From an uncultured Eubacteriales bacterium (GTDB taxonomy: Bacteria > Bacillota > Clostridia > Christensenellales > Aristaeellaceae), in contig CALVPU010000225.1 of assembly GCA_944353735.1 (NCBI GenBank), forward strand, positions 1 to 8,048: a DNA stretch of 8,048 bases, given 5' to 3'. A program made the translations under genes and the position numbers. This document shows positions 1 through 5,692 of this stretch, in pieces; within the stretch, counting starts at the first letter, position 1, and each line of letters starts with the position of its first letter. The notes below the pieces were generated by a model that worked only from the letters and a program-made list of their open reading frames with translations, had not been told where the DNA came from and ran no database searches.

Positions 1-75
1 CAGGCGATCATCGACGGCATCTGCAAGTCCGCCGAGCTTGGCCGCGAAATCGAGATCAAGATCCCCGAAATCTAA
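1..75 (+). CDS. C-terminal end of a probable Gfo/Idh/MocA-family oxidoreductase (partial, 5' end outside window)
   Basis: Only the last 24 codons are present, in frame 1, ending in TAA at 73-75. The tail has the pattern IIDGICKSAELGREIEI, which resembles the last helix and strand of Gfo/Idh/MocA-type NAD(P)-dependent sugar or inositol dehydrogenases, where an 'x-x-Ida-i-x-SAetGrev-x-l' ending is common. The codons are GC-rich like the rest of the window. The family call rests on this short tail alone, so the substrate cannot be stated and another oxidoreductase family remains possible. A strong hairpin with a T-run lies 21 nt after the stop, so this gene is the end of its transcription unit. 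Confidence 0.5.
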   Translation, partial: QAIIDGICKSAELGREIEIKIPEI

Positions 76-96
76 GCAGAAACATCCAAAATACAA

Positions 97-141
97 CGGA
101 GAGCGCGCAGGAATCGAAACTCTTGCCCGCTCTCCGGTTTT
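97..141 (+). terminator. Rho-independent terminator after the oxidoreductase
   Basis: Bases 97-105 pair perfectly with 128-136 (CGGAGAGCG / CGCTCTCCG). After a single C/C mismatch the stem continues with 107-112 against 121-126 (one G-T wobble), closing an 8-nt loop. The stem is followed by GTTTTAT at 137-143. This is a classic intrinsic terminator for the + strand gene ending at 75. It also lies downstream of the - strand reading frame ending at 178, but the tract leaving the hairpin on that side (GTTGTATTTTGG) is a poorer U-run. Confidence 0.75.
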
Positions 142-177
142 ATAGCAGCCCATTGCAGGTTGAATCTTGGCTGGCGG

Positions 178-741
178 TCACACTGCATCGCAAATTCTCC
201 TGATTCCTTCGACAATTTTATCCACGTCATGGCTTTGCAGATCCGCGCGGATTTCGCAGGTATACTCGTCAAAATCAATCGCCATCGTCATGTCAGACAT
301 GCCATTTGAAACCATGTATTTGGGAGAAAGCTTATGAATGTTATGACAACACACCGGCCATTGCTCAGCATCTTTCAAATTAAACAAGAATATGCTTCCA
401 ATCTTCCATTCCAGCGCCATCTGGACGATGACGCTTTTGCGCTCACACGGAAACAAAGCCAGCAAAGCGCGTCGATGCTTATTTGAATGAATGAAATGCT
501 GTATCCCATGTTCATTCAACAGCTTTAATGCCAAATCCCCTTCGGGAATCTCGTCGATGAGCGCAGCAATCGCCTGCGTCGACAGCATACCCATCAGGGA
601 TGTCATTCGCCGAGGCGTATAAGAAAATCCTCTTATAAAAATATCCGCAACGCCTCGATATACGTATCGTTCAATCCGCATAGGCACACCCAAATTTGCT
701 GGAATCTCAAAATGATCCTGCGCTTCGAGAACCTCCGGCAA
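178..741 (-). CDS. Hypothetical protein in an AT-rich island; start uncertain, possibly a gene remnant
   Basis: I do not recognise this protein. The open frame gives up to 187 residues and reads as a plausible soluble protein. There is no signal peptide or membrane segment. It has five cysteines (C99, C131, C132, C162, C184, numbered from the TTG at 741), a basic middle part and an acidic C-terminal region ending in EGIRRICDAV. Base composition differs from every neighbour: line 301-360 counts 25/60 G+C against 41/60 for line 1201-1260. A stop-free run of this length in AT-rich DNA argues for real coding. The start is poor. TTG at 741 has AGAAGGA directly abutting it, the GGAGGT at 731-736 has no in-frame start at a useful distance, and the first ATG (681, giving 167 residues) lacks a Shine-Dalgarno sequence. 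The frame is closed upstream by TAG at 766-768. It may be an acquired orphan gene or the 3' part of a decayed one. Confidence 0.45.
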   Translation of the reverse strand: MPEVLEAQDHFEIPANLGVPMRIERYVYRGVADIFIRGFSYTPRRMTSLMGMLSTQAIAALIDEIPEGDLALKLLNEHGIQHFIHSNKHRRALLALFPCERKSVIVQMALEWKIGSIFLFNLKDAEQWPVCCHNIHKLSPKYMVSNGMSDMTMAIDFDEYTCEIRADLQSHDVDKIVEGIRRICDAV

Positions 742-811
742 TCCTTCTATCCATACATAGCGCCGCTAGTAAATTCCTCAACTGCAATATGCGGAGACCT
801 TTTTCCGGCAG

Positions 812-846
812 GATCGCCCCGAGCGCTTCTGGCGCCCGGGGCGATC
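812..846 (-). terminator. Stable hairpin just after the flippase-like gene; terminator-like but without a T-run
   Basis: A 10-bp perfect stem (812-821 with 837-846, GATCGCCCCG / CGGGGCGATC) extends inward by four more pairs (823-826 with 832-835) after a mismatch, leaving a 5-nt loop. It begins 3 nt after the TAA of the - strand gene ending at 850, which is the right place for a terminator. On the - strand it is followed by CTGCCGGAAAAAGG, so the usual U-tract is missing. It may act as a 3'-end stabiliser or a factor-dependent terminator. Confidence 0.45.
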
Positions 847-849
847 TGT

Positions 850-1917
850 TTACTCCGGCGAATCGGGCAGGGTTTCCGAATCTTCGCCCTTTCGCTTGCC
901 GGCCAGCGCGGTCATCGCGAGGCCCGCAATCATCAGCAGGTAATAGGTAAAGAACCGCCAGCAGAGCATCGCCGCGGCGAGGTCCCCTTCGGGGAACACG
1001 CCGTGGAAAAAGGCGATAAAGCCGCTCTCCTGCGCCCCGGCCGCGCCGGGCAGCGGCACAAACGCCGCGGCGATGAACAGCAGCGTCTGCAGCGTCAGCA
1101 CCCACTGGTCGCTCGCGCCCGAGAGTCCAAACGCATGGTACAGGCAGACCGCCACGCCCATATACGCCAACACCTGCGCGAGCGAGACCGCCAGCATCGC
1201 CAGCGCGTCCAGCGGATTGCGGATCAGCGAAATCAGCGCCGCGCGGTAGTCGGCGAACGCGGCGTCGAAGCGCGCCAGCGCCGCCTCCGGGCGCTTCACG
1301 AACTTGAGCCTCGCGCCCAACCGCACGATCCAGCCGCCCAGCCGCCGCACCGCGCCGGCGCGCGGCAGCGTCAGCAGCACGCAGGCGATCAGCCCGCCGT
1401 TGAGCGCATACCCGAGCACCACCAGCCAGCGCAGCCCGTAGATCTGCGCGGACACCGCGCGCCAGTTCGCCAGCCCCAGCGCACCGCCCAGCAGCAGCAC
1501 CGCCGTCTGAAAGCCAAGGAACTTCGCCGAGACGCACGCCGTGCCCAAGCTCGCCGGCACGCCGCGCCGCCGCAGCCACAGCACCTGCATCGGCTGACCG
1601 CCGCTCGCCGACGGCGTGATCGCGGAATAGAACTGGCCCACGCCGGTCGCTCCCATCGCCGTGCGCCACGAAATGCGCGCGCCGTGCCTCGCGAGATAGC
1701 CGCGCAGCGCCGCCATGCGCAGGAACAGGTACGCCGCAATGCACGCCGCCGCGGCGACCACCCAGCGCATGTCCAGCGCGCTGAGCGCCGCGCCGACCCG
1801 GCTGAGCTCATCCGTGCAGGACAGCACGACCAGCACCGCCGCCGTCATCGCCGCGACGTACAGCGCGCCCGCGTACCTTTTGACCGCCTTCTTCATCCCA
1901 TCATCCGCGCCCCGCAC
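850..1917 (-). CDS. Flippase-like membrane protein, LPG_synthase_TM family (UPF0104, YbhN/AglD-like)
   Basis: A 355-residue polytopic membrane protein, full length for the family. Family-defining motifs are visible: TPSASGGQPMQ at 101-111, PLPGAAGAQE at 288-297, and an RFFTYY segment at 321-326 before the last membrane span. About seven to eight hydrophobic segments can be seen, near 14-33, 50-70, 134-150, 163-184, 236-263, 274-290 and 319-340. Members of this family are stand-alone relatives of the transmembrane half of lysylphosphatidylglycerol synthase MprF and are thought to move or bind lipids or lipid-linked intermediates; the substrate here is unknown. There is no C-terminal aminoacyl-transferase domain, so it is not MprF itself. 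The start is GTG at 1917, chosen because GGAGG lies about 10 nt upstream; an internal ATG at 1896 is the alternative. It starts 15 nt after the thioredoxin stop, so the two are surely co-transcribed. Confidence 0.9.
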   Translation of the reverse strand: MRGADDGMKKAVKRYAGALYVAAMTAAVLVVLSCTDELSRVGAALSALDMRWVVAAAACIAAYLFLRMAALRGYLARHGARISWRTAMGATGVGQFYSAITPSASGGQPMQVLWLRRRGVPASLGTACVSAKFLGFQTAVLLLGGALGLANWRAVSAQIYGLRWLVVLGYALNGGLIACVLLTLPRAGAVRRLGGWIVRLGARLKFVKRPEAALARFDAAFADYRAALISLIRNPLDALAMLAVSLAQVLAYMGVAVCLYHAFGLSGASDQWVLTLQTLLFIAAAFVPLPGAAGAQESGFIAFFHGVFPEGDLAAAMLCWRFFTYYLLMIAGLAMTALAGKRKGEDSETLPDSPE

Positions 1918-1932
1918 GGGACGCGCCCTCCG

Positions 1933-2244
1933 TCAGAGTTTGAGCATGCGCTCGAGATCGCCCAGCGGACGCAGTCCGATCGACGTCGCCGCAGGCTTGC
2001 CGTCCCGGAACAGGATCAGCATCGGAATGCTCATCACCTGATAGCGCGACGCCAGCTCCGGCTGCTCGTCGACGTTGACCTTGCCCACGCGCAGTTCCGG
2101 ATGCTTCTGCGCCAGTTCGTCGAGGATCGGTGCCATCATCCTGCACGGACCGCACCAGCTCGCCCAAAAGTCGATCAGCACCGGCGCCTTGGAGGCCAGC
2201 ACCTCTTTTTCAAAGTTCTCCTGATTGATCGTCATCACAGACAT
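1933..2244 (-). CDS. trxA: Thioredoxin
   Basis: A classic single-domain thioredoxin of 103 residues (106 from the GTG at 2253). The active site WCGPC is at residues 30-34 of the ATG-started form, preceded by PVLIDFWAS. The cis-proline loop is MSIPML, with Met where most thioredoxins have Thr after the cis-Pro. The C-terminal strand/helix reads LFRDGKPAATSIGLRPLGDLERML. It reduces protein disulfides in the cytoplasm, recharged by thioredoxin reductase, which is not in this window. I chose ATG at 2244 because AGGTGA, matching the anti-Shine-Dalgarno, sits 5 nt upstream inside AGGAGAGGTGA. The GTG at 2253 would overlap that site. It is the first gene of a two-gene unit with the flippase-like gene and is divergent from the SH3-repeat gene. 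Confidence 0.95.
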   Translation of the reverse strand: MSVMTINQENFEKEVLASKAPVLIDFWASWCGPCRMMAPILDELAQKHPELRVGKVNVDEQPELASRYQVMSIPMLILFRDGKPAATSIGLRPLGDLERMLKL

Positions 2245-2253
2245 CTTCTTCAC

Positions 2254-2427
2254 CTCTCCTTAGATTATGCCCGTCCGGACGCCGCCTTGTGCGCCCGCCG
2301 CTGTCCTCTATTTACCACATGCGCGTTTCGTTCCGCGCAATTCAATGTTAAATTTAAGATATTTTTGGCATTGATGGCACAAATTCCCGTCACAATTCGT
2401 CCAAAAGATAACCGAAACAAAGCGATC
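2254..2427. other. Divergent intergenic region between trxA and the SH3-repeat gene
   Basis: About 170 nt separate two divergent start regions. The half near trxA is GC-rich and contains the 10-bp palindrome CGTCCGGACG (2272-2281) and an imperfect dyad GCGCG/CGCGC (2321-2338). The half near the SH3 gene (about 2338-2420) is AT-rich, with the palindrome TTAAATTTAA (2348-2357) and a direct repeat TGGCA-TTGA-TGGCA. Promoters for both genes must lie here, but no pair of hexamers with correct spacing stands out on either strand. The dyads are candidate regulator sites only. Confidence 0.4.
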
Positions 2428-2441
2428 AGGAGGTGTCCATC

Positions 2442-3161
2442 ATGAAAGCCACGGGAATGATCCGAAGAGGGCTGTCGATCGCCCTCGTCCTCGCGCTCTG
2501 CGCGATGCCCTGCGCCGCGGCGAGCGGCTATGCCGCGCGGGTCATCGGTCAAAGCCAGCCGCTCTACCTGCAGCGCAGCGCGCCGTCCGCCTATCTGCCC
2601 GCCGGAACGCGCCTGACCGTCGAAGCCGTGCAGGACGGCTGGGCTCGCGTCCGCTTCAACGGCGGCGCCGGTTTCATGCCGCTCTCCGGTCTCTCCGGCG
2701 GCGAGCGCCTCATCGGCTTTGCCACCGAAACCACGCGCATCTACGCCTCCCCGACCGAGTTCTCCAACGCCATCCCCGTGGGCATGGGCTTTCCGATGTA
2801 CGTCATCGGCGCAATCGGCCCCTTCTACGCCGTGGAAAACGCCGACGGAACGCTCGGCTACGCCCTCAAGACCGCCGTCTCGCCGAAGCTGCCGCGCGGC
2901 GGCAATCCGTTCACCGGCGGCTATGATCCCAAGTGGTCGCACGGCGACTGCATGCTGATGCTGCCCAACGGCATGCGTCTCTACGCGCAGCCACGCGCCA
3001 ACGCCGCCACGGCGCTGCTGTCCAGCGACGTGCCCTGCCGCGTGCTCGGGCTCGAGGGCGGCTACTACCGCATCAGCACGCTCGACCGCCGCGCCGTCGC
3101 CTACTTCCAGCCCGCCGACTTCGTCGCCTGTGCCGCCGCACAGCGCGGGTGGAGCGCATGA
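2442..3161 (+). CDS. Secreted protein with three SH3-like repeats
   Basis: A 239-residue protein with an N-terminal signal peptide: basic MKATGMIRRG, a hydrophobic core LSIALVLALCAMPC, and a likely cleavage after the CAAA-type small-residue stretch near 24-28. The rest holds three similar units with spacing near 55-80 residues, each opening with hydrophobic-Tyr-x-x (LYLQ at 41, IYAS at 100, LYAQ at 180), followed by a 'G/P-x-hydrophobic' turn and ending in an aromatic/Gly strand (GAGFMP, LGYALK, VAYFQP). This is the pattern of bacterial SH3-like (SH3b) repeats that bind cell-wall peptides; no catalytic domain is visible. The start is ATG at 2442, with a perfect AGGAGGTG 6 nt upstream; GTG at 2433 lies inside that site. 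Its stop overlaps the next gene's start (ATGA, 3158-3161), so the two are translationally coupled. The likely role is wall binding or modulation of the partner hydrolase. The exact SH3 subfamily is uncertain. Confidence 0.75.
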   Translation: MKATGMIRRGLSIALVLALCAMPCAAASGYAARVIGQSQPLYLQRSAPSAYLPAGTRLTVEAVQDGWARVRFNGGAGFMPLSGLSGGERLIGFATETTRIYASPTEFSNAIPVGMGFPMYVIGAIGPFYAVENADGTLGYALKTAVSPKLPRGGNPFTGGYDPKWSHGDCMLMLPNGMRLYAQPRANAATALLSSDVPCRVLGLEGGYYRISTLDRRAVAYFQPADFVACAAAQRGWSA

Positions 3162-3880
3162 GCCGGCGATGGCGGCGAGCAGCCGCCGCAATTGCCGCAG
3201 TCGCAGCGGTCTTCGTGCTCGCCGCAATCGTCCTGAAGGATTACCGCCCCAACCGACCGTCGCTCGACGAATATCCCGTGCGCGGCGTGGACGTTTCCCA
3301 CTATCAGGGGGAAATCGACTTCCGCCGCCTCGCGGAGCAGGGCATGTCGTTCGCGTTCATCAAGGCGACCGAAGGCGCGTCCTATGTTGACGAGCGCCTG
3401 AGCGAGAACCTTGCCGCCGTGGCGGAGTCGCCGCTGCGCGCGGGATTTTATCACTTTTTCAGCTACGACAGTTCCGGCGCGGCGCAGGCGGAGAACTTCA
3501 TCGCCCACGTGCCCGCCGGCGAGAACATGCTCCCGCCGGTAATCGACGTGGAGTTCTATGGCGGCTATCGCCTGCGCCCCGCCGACCGCGACGCCGTCGT
3601 CCCGGAGCTGCGCGCCATGGTCGACGCCCTCGAGGCGCGCTACGGCGTCAAGCCGATCCTCTACTGCACGCTGCGCGCCTACCGGCTCTACGTCCGCGAG
3701 GCGTTCGACGACTGCGATCTCTGGATTCGCAGCGTCTACTCTTCGCCCCGGCTCGACCGCGGCTGGACGTTCTGGCAGTACACCGACCGTGCCGAGCTCG
3801 ACGGCTATTCCGGCGAGGAACGCTTCATCGACCTCAACGCCTTTGCCGGCGACGCCGCCGCGTTCGCCGCTTATCCGTGA
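3158..3880 (+). CDS. Membrane-anchored GH25 muramidase (lysozyme)
   Basis: A 240-residue protein. A basic N-terminus (MSRRWRR) precedes one hydrophobic segment at 8-27 with no obvious cleavage site, so it is probably an N-terminal anchor with the enzyme outside. The GH25 domain fills about 42-238: RGVDVSHYQGEIDF at 42-55 (catalytic-site D45), FAFIKATEG at 65-73, AGFYHFFSYD at 95-104, the acidic pair PPVIDVEFYGG with D130 and E132, KPILYC near 165-170, GWTFWQYTD at 202-210 and RFIDLNAF at 222-229. These are the standard active-site strands of N-acetylmuramidases cutting the MurNAc-GlcNAc bond of peptidoglycan. All key acids are present, so it should be active. ATG at 3158 overlaps the SH3-repeat stop by 4 nt; GGAG lies only 3 nt upstream, fitting coupled re-initiation. 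The same frame is open back to 2933, but that part is a shadow of the SH3 gene. Confidence 0.92.
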   Translation: MSRRWRRAAAAIAAVAAVFVLAAIVLKDYRPNRPSLDEYPVRGVDVSHYQGEIDFRRLAEQGMSFAFIKATEGASYVDERLSENLAAVAESPLRAGFYHFFSYDSSGAAQAENFIAHVPAGENMLPPVIDVEFYGGYRLRPADRDAVVPELRAMVDALEARYGVKPILYCTLRAYRLYVREAFDDCDLWIRSVYSSPRLDRGWTFWQYTDRAELDGYSGEERFIDLNAFAGDAAAFAAYP

Positions 3881-3916
3881 AGGGCGATGCGCCGCAGCTT
3901 CACCGATACGCGCCGC

Positions 3917-3941
3917 GACGGCGGGAGTTCCTCCCGCCGTC
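3917..3941 (+). terminator. Perfect 11-bp hairpin downstream of the GH25 gene
   Basis: Bases 3917-3927 (GACGGCGGGAG) pair perfectly with 3931-3941 around a TTC loop. It lies 36 nt after the GH25 stop. The following bases (CGCTCTATG) hold few T residues, so termination efficiency is uncertain; position and stability support a transcript-end role. Confidence 0.5.
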
Positions 3942-3989
3942 CGCTCTATGCGCTGTGCGCAAATTTCTGAAAATGTCCGTTGTCCGAAA

Positions 3990-4014
3990 GCGCGCCGTCC
4001 GACCGGCGCGCCTT
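3990..4014. terminator. Hairpin between convergent genes, probably bidirectional terminator
   Basis: Bases 3990-3997 (GCGCGCCG) pair with 4004-4011 (CGGCGCGC) around a 6-nt loop. Leaving the stem on the - strand the sequence is TTTCGG; on the + strand it is CTTATTCTG. Both are short T-rich tracts. It lies between the convergent GH25 gene (ends 3880) and the alarmone synthetase (ends 4047). A second shorter GC hairpin (4020-4025 with 4036-4041) sits directly after the synthetase stop. Confidence 0.5.
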
Positions 4015-4046
4015 ATTCTGCGCGCTCCGATGGCGGCGCGCACGAT

Positions 4047-4787
4047 CTATTGCCTTAGCGCCTCCGCGCCTGAGCGGTAATCCGCCTGCGGCACGCGCTC
4101 CGGGCACGAATCGTCCCCGTCATAGCCGTCGTCGCGGCATCCTGCCAGTCTGCGAACCTCGCGGTAGATGCTCTGCATCTCGACGTCCAGCGCGGCGCTC
4201 TGCTCGGCGCAGCGCTTCAGCCTGCCCTTGAGCGCGGCGGTCGCCTCGACGTCGCTCTTGTAGCGCAGCTGATGCTCGAGGCTCGCCCAAAAGTCCATGG
4301 CGATGGTGCGAATCTGCACCTCGACCGGCACCAGCTCCGTGTGGCTGGAGAGATACACCGGCACGCGCAGCACCAGATGCAGGCTGCGGTAGCCGTTCGG
4401 CTTGGGATTGCGAATGTAGTCCTTCTGCACCACCAGTTCCAGATCCTGCTGGCGCACCAGCAGTTCGGCAAGGCGGTAAATGTCGTCGATGTAATTGCAT
4501 ACGATGCGCACGCCGGCGATGTCCTGCAGGTTCGCCTCCGCCGATTCGATCGTCACCGGCAACCCCTTGCGCTCGAGCTTGCCGATGATGCTGCGCGGCG
4601 ACTTCAAGCGGCTGTCGATATGATGAATCGGGTTTGAAGCGTACAGGATGCTGAACTCGCGGTCCAGAATCTCCAGCTTGGTGCGCACCTCGCGGATTGC
4701 CGCGTCGTAGAGATGGGACATTTCCAGAAACTGACGTTGGATCTCGGCATCCCCGGTGATCTTCATAATCGCAGTCTCTGTATTCAT
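4047..4787 (-). CDS. relP: Small alarmone synthetase, (p)ppGpp synthetase of the YwaC/RelP type
   Basis: A single-domain RelA/SpoT nucleotidyltransferase of 246 residues, without hydrolase, TGS or ACT domains. Such enzymes transfer pyrophosphate from ATP to GDP or GTP in the cytoplasm. Visible motifs, in order: SRLKSPRSIIGKLERKG at 59-75 (ATP/phosphate-binding basics), DIAGVRIVCNYIDDIYRLAE at 89-108, KDYIRNPKPNGYRSLHL at 122-138 (substrate-binding Tyr/Arg) and VEVQIRTIAMDFWASLEH at 155-172 (catalytic Glu in EVQIRT). From memory the sequence follows B. subtilis YwaC (RelP) more closely than YjbM (RelQ), for instance the PKPNGYRSLHL and IRTIAMDFWASLEH blocks. Residues from about 214 on form an acidic, Gly-rich tail with two Cys (C217, C228) that goes beyond the roughly 210-residue YwaC. 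ATG at 4787 has AAAGGAGG 5 nt upstream; an open frame further upstream is a shadow of the AraC gene. It may be read from the preceding operon or from its own weak promoter. Confidence 0.92.
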   Translation of the reverse strand: MNTETAIMKITGDAEIQRQFLEMSHLYDAAIREVRTKLEILDREFSILYASNPIHHIDSRLKSPRSIIGKLERKGLPVTIESAEANLQDIAGVRIVCNYIDDIYRLAELLVRQQDLELVVQKDYIRNPKPNGYRSLHLVLRVPVYLSSHTELVPVEVQIRTIAMDFWASLEHQLRYKSDVEATAALKGRLKRCAEQSAALDVEMQSIYREVRRLAGCRDDGYDGDDSCPERVPQADYRSGAEALRQ

Positions 4788-4811
4788 GACAACCTCCTTT
4801 CCTTGATTTTG

Positions 4812-4854
4812 AGTATACCGCACAATTATCAACGGAATATAAACGGTCCGTGAA
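4812..4854 (-). promoter_or_regulatory. Possible promoter of the alarmone synthetase gene
   Basis: The AT-rich 80-nt gap upstream of relP holds, on the - strand, TTCACG (4849-4854), an 18-nt spacer and GATAAT (4825-4830). A second -10-like TATACT (4812-4817) has no fitting -35. Either would start transcription 20-45 nt before ATG 4787. No intrinsic terminator separates this region from the AraC gene, so read-through is equally possible. Confidence 0.35.
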
Positions 4855-4867
4855 TCCTTTCGTCCAT

Positions 4868-5668
4868 TCAGGCGCGCTCGCGGGCGGCGGCGCGATAGGC
4901 GGTGGGCGTGGTGTGCAATTCGTCGCGGAACACCTCGCCCAGCCGCGCCGCCGAGGAAAATCCCGACGACAGCGCCACCTCGGTCAGCGACAGCGCCGTG
5001 CCGCTCAGCAGCCGCTTGGCATGCGACAGGCGCAGTTCGCCCAACACGTCCATCGGCGAGCGCCCGCACTGCGCCTTGAACACGCGAAACAGCTGCGACC
5101 GGCTCAGCCCGACGAATCCCGCCACGTCCGCGACGCGAAAGTCCGGGCGCTGGTAGTTGGCGTTGAGCAGCCACAGCGCGCGGCGGTAGCTGTCGGCGGC
5201 TGCGAGATCCTCCCGCGCCGCGCCGCGCGCCTGCGCGATGTACGCCATCAGGCGCAGAAGTCCGCCCAGCGCCGCCTGCGCGCCGAGGCGGAGCGTCGCC
5301 ATGTCGTCGCAGATGCCGTAGGCGACGCCGAGCGCCGCTTCGGCATAGCGTCCGAGGTCGAACACGGGCGCCTCGCGGCTCAACCCCGCCGACCGCGCCA
5401 GCGCGTCCGCGCGCTCGCCCAAAAAGCCGACCCAGACGTAGTCCCACGGCGTCGCCGAATCGGCGGTGTACACGGAGACGTCGTCTGGAAAGATCGCAAA
5501 CCCCTGCCCGGCGCGCACCTCAAACCGCGCCGCGCCGTTGTCGTACACGCCGCACCCGGAGGCCGCGATGTGGATCAGGTGGTATCCGCGCATGGCGGGA
5601 CCAAAGCGATGCCCCGGCGCGCACGATTCGCGCCCACAGTTGTTCACGACCAGTCCTTCCGGCTCCAT
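4868..5668 (-). CDS. AraC-family transcriptional regulator
   Basis: A 266-residue two-domain regulator. The N-terminal half (about 10-95) is a cupin-type AraC_binding domain: YHLIHIAASGCGVY at 29-42, GQGFAIFPDDVSVYTADSAT at 54-73 and PWDYVWVGFLG at 74-84, the pattern seen in sugar- or small-molecule-sensing members. The C-terminal AraC DNA-binding domain (about 165-260) has two helix-turn-helix units: VADVAGFVGLSRSQLFRVFK (179-198) followed by GRSPMDVLGELRLSHAKRLL, then LSLTEVALSSGFSSAARLGE (226-245) followed by FRDELHTTPTAYR. The start is ATG at 5668 with GGGAGGAG 5 nt upstream. It follows the dehydrogenase gene by 24 nt and is co-transcribed with it, so a plausible job is sensing a substrate-related metabolite and controlling this operon; the ligand is unknown. 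Confidence 0.92.
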   Translation of the reverse strand: MEPEGLVVNNCGRESCAPGHRFGPAMRGYHLIHIAASGCGVYDNGAARFEVRAGQGFAIFPDDVSVYTADSATPWDYVWVGFLGERADALARSAGLSREAPVFDLGRYAEAALGVAYGICDDMATLRLGAQAALGGLLRLMAYIAQARGAAREDLAAADSYRRALWLLNANYQRPDFRVADVAGFVGLSRSQLFRVFKAQCGRSPMDVLGELRLSHAKRLLSGTALSLTEVALSSGFSSAARLGEVFRDELHTTPTAYRAAARERA

Positions 5669-5692
5669 GCCCGCTCCTCCCTTCGGCGGCGG

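Noticed and set aside
72..278. A 68-codon - strand frame overlapping the terminator at 97-141
   Set aside because: It runs through the terminator hairpin and overlaps the end of the 178-741 frame; no ribosome binding site or recognisable sequence.
97..816. Similar words CGGAGA...GCAGGAATCG (97-116) and CGGAGA...GCAGGATCG (792-816) at both ends of the AT-rich island, considered as an insertion duplication
   Set aside because: The spacing between the words differs, the match is short and imperfect, and both copies lie in or beside hairpins explained as transcript ends.
712..2445. A 577-codon + strand open frame
   Set aside because: Lies antisense to the flippase-like gene and trxA, whose motifs are unmistakable. 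Its product is Arg/His/Gln-rich with no recognisable domain, typical of antisense frames in GC-rich DNA.
2933..3157. N-terminal extension of the GH25 gene to 2933
   Set aside because: Overlaps the SH3-repeat gene in another frame. ATG 3158 gives a clean membrane anchor plus a full GH25 domain.
4788..5447. N-terminal extension of the alarmone synthetase to 5447
   Set aside because: The extra 220 codons overlap the AraC gene in another frame and are Arg/Gly-rich. ATG 4787 has an excellent ribosome binding site and matches family length.
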